Source: Candidatus Woesearchaeota archaeon
GTDB taxonomy: Archaea; Nanobdellota; Nanobdellia; Woesearchaeales; JACPBV01
Direction: 5' to 3'
Length of the DNA: 26,909 bases
Assembly: GCA_019322475.1 (NCBI GenBank)
Contig: JAHWIN010000063.1
Span: forward strand, 1-26,909
The translations under genes and the position numbers were made by a program. The notes under the pieces were generated by a model. That model did no database searches. It saw only the letters and a list, made by a program, of their open reading frames with translations, and was not told where the DNA came from. Positions 21,355 to 26,909 of this stretch are shown piece by piece; position 1 is the first letter of the stretch; each line of letters begins with the position of its first letter.

Positions 21355-22434
21355 CTAGAACAGGAATTTCAGGAAGCATAGCAGCCTTGGCTCATTTAAG
21401 ACAAGCTTTGACATCAGCTTAGTGGGGTGGTCCCTGTCGAAGCTTTCTATTATATCTTTTGGCTTGTCTTTTTTGAATGTCTCTATCAGGTGATTCCAGT
21501 CATCATCTTTGAACTTATCCATGATGCTTCTCATCTTTAGGTGGAGCCAGAGGCCTTTTCCTATCTCTTTTTTCCACCCTTTTTCGTAATCCTTTTGTTT
21601 TATGATGGAACTGGCAAGGGATCCTGCTGCTTTCAGGCCCTGTATTATGCCTCCTCCGGTTGTCGCTTTTACCTGCGATGCAGCGTCCCCTACAAGAAAG
21701 ACATTATCTTTTTTTGTCTTTAGCTTAGGATCATATAGGGGTATCAATCCCCCCTGTTTTTCTATTATGCTTTTGTTTTCTATGCTTTTTAGCTTGAGGA
21801 GCTCTTTGAAAGCGTATTTAGGGTTTGTGTAAGAGGCTGATCCTATCCTGCAAATTTCCTTGTTTTCAGGAACTACCCAGGAGAATGTTCCAAGGGAAGG
21901 GTAGAACTCAATGCAGTTATCGTTCTTTAGCCTGACGATCGCCTGCAGGCCTGTCATGAAGCTTTTTTTGTTTTCAGGGAAATTACGTTTTTCAACGCTG
22001 CTTAAAGGGCCGTCTGCACCTATAAGATAATCTGTTTTTAGGATTGTTTCTTTTTTTTGGCTGTAAGACACCTTTATGAGATTTTTTTTGTTATCTATGA
22101 ACCTGCAGTTGAGGAATATCTTTGCTCCTTTAGCTATGGCGAGGTCTGCCAGGTCATTGTCAAAGCTTTTCCTGTCCAGGACAAGGTTCTTTTCCTTCAG
22201 CTTCAGGTCCAGGGAGGTGTTTTTGGAGATTATCCTTACATCACTTATCCTGTTCATTATAGAGCTTTCTTTTGGCTTCAGCACCTCTTTGATAGAGCTG
22301 GTAACCAATCCTGTGCAACGGACAGGCGAGCCTATTTCTTTATGCTCTTCAAAGAGCTGGACATCTTTTCCTGCCTCTGCCAGCAATGAAGCTGTGTAGC
22401 AGCCGGCAGGGCCTGCCCCTATGATGGAAACCAT
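21355..22434 (-). CDS. Geranylgeranyl-reductase-family flavoprotein
   Basis: An FAD-dependent oxidoreductase of 359 residues. The N-terminal dinucleotide fold is VSIIGAGPAGCYTASLLAEAG. An FEEHKEIGSPVRCTGLV segment is typical of the geranylgeranyl reductase family, including the conserved cysteine after the ribose-binding acid. LIGADGPLSSVEKR and VFLVGDAASQVKATTGGGI complete the flavin site. The substrate-side region YPSLGTFSWVVPE corresponds to the YxWxFP motif, with changes. Archaeal members saturate the isoprenoid chains of membrane lipids or of dolichol carriers. The second use would fit the aglB neighbourhood, but the two cannot be told apart. Probably leaderless: a TATA-like box is centred 25 bases before the ATG. 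Confidence 0.85.
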   Translation of the reverse strand: MVSIIGAGPAGCYTASLLAEAGKDVQLFEEHKEIGSPVRCTGLVTSSIKEVLKPKESSIMNRISDVRIISKNTSLDLKLKEKNLVLDRKSFDNDLADLAIAKGAKIFLNCRFIDNKKNLIKVSYSQKKETILKTDYLIGADGPLSSVEKRNFPENKKSFMTGLQAIVRLKNDNCIEFYPSLGTFSWVVPENKEICRIGSASYTNPKYAFKELLKLKSIENKSIIEKQGGLIPLYDPKLKTKKDNVFLVGDAASQVKATTGGGIIQGLKAAGSLASSIIKQKDYEKGWKKEIGKGLWLHLKMRSIMDKFKDDDWNHLIETFKKDKPKDIIESFDRDHPTKLMSKLVLNEPRLLCFLKFLF

Positions 22435-22453
22435 GCTTTTAGGACAGGAGGTG

Positions 22454-22465
22454 ATTTTAAAATAC
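22454..22465 (-). promoter_or_regulatory. TATA box of the GGR-family gene
   Basis: GTATTTTAAAAT on the minus strand is centred about 25 bases before the ATG at 22434, predicting a leaderless transcript. The divergent lipoprotein-like gene has its own box about 90 bases away. Confidence 0.5.
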
Positions 22466-22552
22466 TTTTGAATCTTTGGCTTTGGCTTTTGAAAACTATC
22501 ACTTAGGAATATAGGTTATTAACTATTTTTTAATAGTAAAAATATCAAAAGG

Positions 22553-22560
22553 TTTAAATA
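22553..22560 (+). promoter_or_regulatory. TATA box of the lipoprotein-like gene
   Basis: TTTAAATA, preceded by purine-rich AAAAGG, is a near-perfect archaeal TATA box. It includes the first base of an upstream in-frame ATG (22560), so that codon would lie inside the promoter. The expected transcript start is near 22580, which supports 22605 as the true start. An alternative box, TTTTTTAATAG (22525-22535), would restore the upstream start. Confidence 0.5.
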
Positions 22561-22604
22561 TGCTGGTGATTTACCTGGGGGTATTAAAGTGTTTGGGGGA
22601 TATT

Positions 22605-24356
22605 ATGGTTGTTGATGAAGGTAATCTGGATAGGAGGGGTTTAGCAGGAGATTTTACTGTCCCTCTTCAAGTATTCTTATCTTCGGTAGTCTTACTTACA
22701 ACATTGATTATTACCTCTTGTTCACACACAAATCGGGTAAAGCCACATCCAAAATATACCCGTTCTTTGGAGGGAATATGCTCCTGCACTACCCCTCCTT
22801 GTCCAGACAACCCTAGAATATTTTATCCTGATTCTGGCTATTCGGATCCGATAGGACTCTATAACCATCAATTTGAACTACAGGAATCTAAACACCTTGA
22901 AACAGAACCTCCATCCCCTCCTCAAGGCATAGACCCTTATATGAAACATCCTTATGATATCATTTCTATATTTGAGGAGAGGTTTGTTAAGCTTGTTTTT
23001 TCTCGTTCTGAAAAGGGAGATTCTAGAGTGAAAGACCCAGCCTATTTGGACACTAACACCCACGCTATGATTGACCAGCTCTATAGAAGGTTTTATAGGC
23101 AGGTTTCAGAAGCGTACGAGGATGATATGGGTTCAAGGGAGAGGGATGATAGGTGTGACCGACTTGTTAGATCATTAAGAACTTTGCGCGGCTATGGATC
23201 ACTTTCCTCACTGAAAAATCCCTATGCAGCTCTTAGTTCTCCTTCATCATCGCCCTCATCACCAAGTCCAGCATATATAACTGCTCTTTTTAGTGTTGTG
23301 GGGGAAAGGGCAAATAATCCTGATTTAGGGAAATCATTAAAAAAAATAATCAAATCCACTGGGAATAGTATCAAATCTAATCCTGAACAGTGGAGAAGAC
23401 ATCAAACTGAACGCAATGATGCTAGGCAGGCATTAATCGATGATTATCACCTTAAGCAAGAATATAATCCTAATAAAGGATTACTTACCCGGATGTTTAC
23501 TTGGACATATAACAAATTTAAGTCCGCTTTTACTTCATCTCTTCCAGGTTATGAGATAGGTTACCTTCTTGATCATATGGGATCACCTAATGTCAGAAAA
23601 ACCTACCAAAAAGAAAATGAGCTTCAACTAAATGATCTTGAAGAAAAAACCAGAGACTATATTTTTGAAAATAATCTATGGTCGCACGTTAACGGGAGGA
23701 ATATATTTGACATAGACAAGGCATGGGATATGATCTCGGATTATGACAGAAATATTGAGTCTGCTAATCTGGAGAAACTCAAATATATGCGAAAAGCTAT
23801 AGATTATGCTCTGTCAGGGAAGCTTTATAGTGATAAGGTGCAAAAGTCTTTTCTTGAGGTCTTGCTCCATAGGACCAATAAAACATTAGCCTGGAAAGAA
23901 TATGGGGGTGCTTTGTCTTCTTTTGGAAAATATGTGGGTTTTATGCAAAATTGTGAATTTGGTAAAGCATATAGTAGTTTAGCAGAAGCGAGTGCCCGTG
24001 CTTTTGCAGCTTACATATCTGCGGGAGACCTATGCGACCAGGAAATTTTCTTGGGTGCTTGGATTTTCTATAGGAATCAAATGAAAGGATGGACGGGTGG
24101 CAAAAATATTGAGAAGGATACTTATGAAAGGGTACTTTACCCTTTTCACATGGATGAGTTAAGCAAGGTTAATCTAAGGAAAAGACTTACAGAACCTTCT
24201 TTGGCTGTCATTAAAACTGCAACATGGGGTTATTTTATTTCAGACCTTTTTAGTTCTGGCGGAGCAGCTTCTTCCAAGGTTCCAGTTAGCGTACCTATCA
24301 TTCCAGGGGAGGGTGGAGGCATAGATATAGAAGGGGGGCCGATAGTACCACACTAA
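22605..24356 (+). CDS. Lipoprotein-like secreted protein of unknown function
   Basis: A protein of 583 residues from the ATG at 22605, with GGGGGA about five bases upstream. The start 45 bases earlier falls in a TATA box. The N-terminus has RR (10-11), a long hydrophobic run (about 18-37) and an LIITSC lipobox-like site (C39). This suggests lipid anchoring, possibly by the Tat route, although the RR motif is a weak match. After it comes a proline- and cysteine-rich stretch (CSCTTPPC), then mostly helical sequence with an S/P-rich linker near 212-224, and a Gly/Pro-rich end. No family is recognised. The next gene starts one base after the stop and encodes a huge secreted protein, so the two are probably made together and may form a cell-surface structure. 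Confidence 0.65.
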   Translation: MVVDEGNLDRRGLAGDFTVPLQVFLSSVVLLTTLIITSCSHTNRVKPHPKYTRSLEGICSCTTPPCPDNPRIFYPDSGYSDPIGLYNHQFELQESKHLETEPPSPPQGIDPYMKHPYDIISIFEERFVKLVFSRSEKGDSRVKDPAYLDTNTHAMIDQLYRRFYRQVSEAYEDDMGSRERDDRCDRLVRSLRTLRGYGSLSSLKNPYAALSSPSSSPSSPSPAYITALFSVVGERANNPDLGKSLKKIIKSTGNSIKSNPEQWRRHQTERNDARQALIDDYHLKQEYNPNKGLLTRMFTWTYNKFKSAFTSSLPGYEIGYLLDHMGSPNVRKTYQKENELQLNDLEEKTRDYIFENNLWSHVNGRNIFDIDKAWDMISDYDRNIESANLEKLKYMRKAIDYALSGKLYSDKVQKSFLEVLLHRTNKTLAWKEYGGALSSFGKYVGFMQNCEFGKAYSSLAEASARAFAAYISAGDLCDQEIFLGAWIFYRNQMKGWTGGKNIEKDTYERVLYPFHMDELSKVNLRKRLTEPSLAVIKTATWGYFISDLFSSGGAASSKVPVSVPIIPGEGGGIDIEGGPIVPH

Positions 24357-24357
24357 A

Positions 24358-26909
24358 ATGAAAATCGTGAAATTACTCTTGTTTTTTGCTGCTTTTTTTG
24401 TTTTATCTTCTTTATCTGTTCTCGCTTATGATGTTAATATAAGAGTTAACTCAAATATTGGCGATTTCAATACTTATGTCTATAAGTGTGTTGACCCTTC
24501 ATGTGAACCTATAAATTATTATACAGAATCACATACAGGAACCACCCGAAATGATTATAGGCTTGTAGGTACAGCTGCTGAGTCTAATAAGGATTATTAT
24601 ATGGAATATAATTATCTGGATTGTTATTGGCCCAATATCCTTAGGCTTTCTATTTGGGGTCCTGTTGTAGGAACTTATGGCCATACAGTAGATCTTGAAA
24701 ATAGGAACTGCCGTGCCGTCATCAATTCTGCCGGCCTGTCAGGTAATGATATAGAAATTGATGAATCAGTAAAAATAACTGCAAATGTCCAGAGCGCATT
24801 TGATTACCCATTCAGTGTTCCTGAAACAGCAGCCATACCTGATAATATCAAGACACATTATTCCTCTGATACAAGGGTCACTTTTTATGCAAACGGTGTT
24901 GAGATAGGGCAGATAGAGGATGAAATACTTATCTCTTCTGATAAGGACTTTTCTTTTGAGTGGATTCCTGGAGCTGAGGGGACCTATGATATAACTGTCA
25001 AGACAGAGGTCATTGACTGCTCCTGCGACCTTTCCAATTCAATGGAGCAGACTCTTTTTGCAGGGACTGTAGAGGTTGTCAATCCGGATAAGGACGGTGA
25101 CGGGTATAAGGTTCCTGAGGATTGTGATGATAATGACCCTTATGTCAATCCCGGAGCAGAGGAGATATGCGACGGTATTGATAACGATTGTGATGATGCA
25201 GTTGATGAGTCTGATGATTCAATCGATGAGCCACTGAGCCAGGCTTGCGGCTCTGGAAACTGCCAGGGAAACAGGGTTTGTATTGCAGCATGGCAGTGGT
25301 CTGATTGCGATACTGAAGGGATTGACGTAGGAATCTGCATAATATGCGATGCAGACGGGAATGAGGCTTATGATGAAACACAGGATTCGGACTGTGATGA
25401 TGGGTTTTATTGTAACGGGGAAGAGGAATGCCTGGGCATAGGAAGCTGCACAGACCCTGATGATATTGACTGCTCTTATCTTGACGACCAATGCAACCAA
25501 GGGGTGTGCAATGATAATGATGGTGTGGATAACTGCGAAACCCAGCCAATCAACGAAGGGGTTGACTGTGATGACGACCTATTCTGTAATACTGGCGAAA
25601 CCTGCCAGGCAGGAATATGCGGCGGCGGGCAGGAAATGGATTGTGATGACGGCAAGTTCTGCACTGTAAACGAAAGATGCGATGAAGCAACAGACAGCTG
25701 CATCTCTGATGCAAGAGACTGCTCTTTGAATGACCTGCCTGAGATTGCAACATGCTTCAACGACCCTGATAACAACCCTTTTACATGGGATTCTTTGGAT
25801 GCTTTTACTTCAATCTGCGATGAGGATGCAGACCATTGCACAACATCCATAGCATCAATAGATCATACCTGCAATTTCGATGACTGCGAAGCAGAATGCG
25901 ACGACGATAACCCCTGTTCTGCTACAGACTGCGACCATCTTGACGGCTGCGTCGATGACGATTATCATGATTATGCAGATGCTTCTAATGACTGTCTTAG
26001 CAGCTGTGAGTGCGAACAGAATTCCTGCGCCATCCCTGTAATATCTTATAATGATGCAAGATGCACTGAGTGCCAGAAAGATGATGACTGCAACAGCTTA
26101 GACAGGGATTACTGCTCATTTGACATCAGGATGCACGATGAAGGCAGATGCGTGAACTACATATGCGAAACAGAAACTTCAGAGGCTGAAGACTGCGACC
26201 AGAAGAACGGCATAATGGACGACTGCGGAGTTATGGAATGGACATGCATAGAGGAGGATAGTGAAGCGCTATGCGTCATCGATAATATTGATGCAGATGA
26301 CAGCCTGTGCCCTGATACATGCGACGGCAGCATAAGGGTAGACAGCTACTGCAACCCTGTAACCTATAACTGCGATTCAATAACTGAGGAATGCAATAAC
26401 GGCTTGTTCTGTGACGGCATAGAGACATGCAGCGGTGCACAGTGCATGGCAGGAGCAAAGCCTGACTGCAACGATAATATAGCATGCACAGACGACACCT
26501 GCAACGAGGCTACAGACAGCTGCGACAACACAGCAGATGACGCTAACTGTGATGATGGTGTTGGATGCACTGATGATACGTGTGACTCCGTAAAGGACTG
26601 CCAGTTCACCCCTTCTGATGCCAACTGCAACGACAATGTAGGATGCACCAAGGATACATGCGACGCAATAGACGACTGCCAGTTCGCTATCAACGATTCT
26701 TACTGTGATAACGGTTTATTCTGCGACGGGATAGAGACCTGTGACGCCATAACCAACTGCCAGCCAGGAACACAGGTAGACTGCTCAGACAACGAGTTCT
26801 GCACTGTAAACGAAAGATGCGATGAAGCAACAGACAGCTGCATCTCTGATGCAAGGGGCTGCTCAGGCAACGATATAGAAAAGATTGCAACATGCTTCAA
26901 CGACCCTGA
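24358..26909 (+). CDS. Large secreted Cys/Asp-rich protein with MopC-type metal-binding motif (partial, open at window end)
   Basis: The reading frame is open from ATG 24358 to the last base: 850 codons plus two bases and no stop. The final CCT GA is probably Pro followed by an Asp codon, as in the earlier copy at 25764-25770. A signal peptide is clear (basic start, LLLFFAAFFVLSSLSVLA, then mature YDV). Residues ~20-240 look like beta-sandwich domains. At ~244-283 is the DGDG...DCDDNDP...EICDGIDNDCD motif of putative metal-binding (MopC, PF11617-type) proteins. The rest is a long array of disulfide-rich units with recurring C-D-D-G-x-x-C-T-x-D-x-C patterns, such as GLFCDGIETC and GVGCTDDTCD. 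It is probably an extracellular, Ca-binding, disulfide-stabilised surface protein. It is acidic throughout and follows the lipoprotein-like gene by one base. Confidence 0.88.
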   Translation, partial: MKIVKLLLFFAAFFVLSSLSVLAYDVNIRVNSNIGDFNTYVYKCVDPSCEPINYYTESHTGTTRNDYRLVGTAAESNKDYYMEYNYLDCYWPNILRLSIWGPVVGTYGHTVDLENRNCRAVINSAGLSGNDIEIDESVKITANVQSAFDYPFSVPETAAIPDNIKTHYSSDTRVTFYANGVEIGQIEDEILISSDKDFSFEWIPGAEGTYDITVKTEVIDCSCDLSNSMEQTLFAGTVEVVNPDKDGDGYKVPEDCDDNDPYVNPGAEEICDGIDNDCDDAVDESDDSIDEPLSQACGSGNCQGNRVCIAAWQWSDCDTEGIDVGICIICDADGNEAYDETQDSDCDDGFYCNGEEECLGIGSCTDPDDIDCSYLDDQCNQGVCNDNDGVDNCETQPINEGVDCDDDLFCNTGETCQAGICGGGQEMDCDDGKFCTVNERCDEATDSCISDARDCSLNDLPEIATCFNDPDNNPFTWDSLDAFTSICDEDADHCTTSIASIDHTCNFDDCEAECDDDNPCSATDCDHLDGCVDDDYHDYADASNDCLSSCECEQNSCAIPVISYNDARCTECQKDDDCNSLDRDYCSFDIRMHDEGRCVNYICETETSEAEDCDQKNGIMDDCGVMEWTCIEEDSEALCVIDNIDADDSLCPDTCDGSIRVDSYCNPVTYNCDSITEECNNGLFCDGIETCSGAQCMAGAKPDCNDNIACTDDTCNEATDSCDNTADDANCDDGVGCTDDTCDSVKDCQFTPSDANCNDNVGCTKDTCDAIDDCQFAINDSYCDNGLFCDGIETCDAITNCQPGTQVDCSDNEFCTVNERCDEATDSCISDARGCSGNDIEKIATCFNDP
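25655..25769 (+). repeat. Internal duplication, copy 1
   Basis: Bases 25655-25715 are identical to 26795-26855, and similarity resumes from 25742 to 25769 (26882-26909). The offset is exactly 1140 bases (380 codons), so the frame is kept. Bases in between differ at scattered positions. Confidence 0.9.
26795..26909 (+). repeat. Internal duplication, copy 2 (runs off the window)
   Basis: This is the second copy of the 25655-25769 segment, 1140 bases further on. It is still matching at the last base of the window, so the duplicated block is longer than what is visible. Confidence 0.9.

Noticed and set aside
22446..22455. Perfect Shine-Dalgarno-like AGGAGGTGAT on the plus strand
   Set aside because: No reading frame of meaningful length follows it, and it lies inside the promoter of the minus-strand GGR gene.
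25140..26900. Several minus-strand frames opposite the Cys-rich gene
   Set aside because: Repetitive Cys/Asp codons on the plus strand leave open antisense frames rich in His, Ser and Gln; none resembles a protein family.
26901..26909. Apparent TGA stop at the end of the window
   Set aside because: In the frame from 24358 the last complete codon is CCT and the final GA is an incomplete codon; the earlier copy of the repeat continues with Asp at this point.
1..26909. tRNA, rRNA, CRISPR array or insertion sequence
   Set aside because: I saw no cloverleaf, no evenly spaced repeat array and no transposase-like protein in the window.

Overview
This window is archaeal. The supporting evidence is an AglB/Stt3-type oligosaccharyltransferase with archaeal motifs, a geranylgeranyl-reductase-family flavoprotein, a DUF2304 plus GT2 pair, and promoters built on TATA-like boxes (TTTAAATA, TTTATAAG) about 25 bases before near-leaderless starts. 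The large Cys-rich secreted protein, the split small genes and the tight overlaps would suit a DPANN/Woesearchaeota-type genome, but that lineage call is inference.

Almost everything concerns surface sugars. Bases 1-1983 hold a B12-type radical SAM gene bracketed by two diverged copies of a structured ~100-base repeat. Bases 1984-6454 are an AT-rich, tightly packed four-gene operon: an AlgD-like GDP-mannose/UDP-glucose 6-dehydrogenase, a dolichol-phosphate-sugar-synthase-like GT2, a predicted alpha-toroid/beta-sheet polysaccharide-processing protein and a nitroreductase-like protein. A convergent YfhO-like polytopic membrane protein follows (6561-8873).

Bases 9218-13790 (minus strand) form an overlapping six-gene operon that reads as an ADP-heptose pathway: a sugar-isomerase-like cupin, an HldD-like epimerase, an HldA-like kinase, GmhB phosphatase, HldC-like adenylyltransferase, and a second radical SAM protein. 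Diverging from it at 14019 is a protein that fuses a ribbon-helix-helix DNA-binding domain to a degenerate sugar nucleotidyltransferase domain. Two related 17-base operator-like sites lie in the shared intergenic region, one at each promoter. This looks like a sugar-nucleotide-sensing repressor controlling heptose synthesis. A GT9 (heptosyltransferase-family) gene lies just beyond (15051-16187), followed by the minus-strand aglB - GT2 - DUF2304 operon. The simplest reading is an archaeal heptose-containing surface glycan or N-glycan.

The right end holds a hypothetical gene, a GGR-family gene and, on the plus strand, a lipoprotein-like gene followed one base later by a very large Cys/Asp-rich secreted protein (MopC-type metal-binding motif plus Cys-rich repeats). 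That last frame is still open at the window edge and has begun repeating itself with a 1140-base offset.
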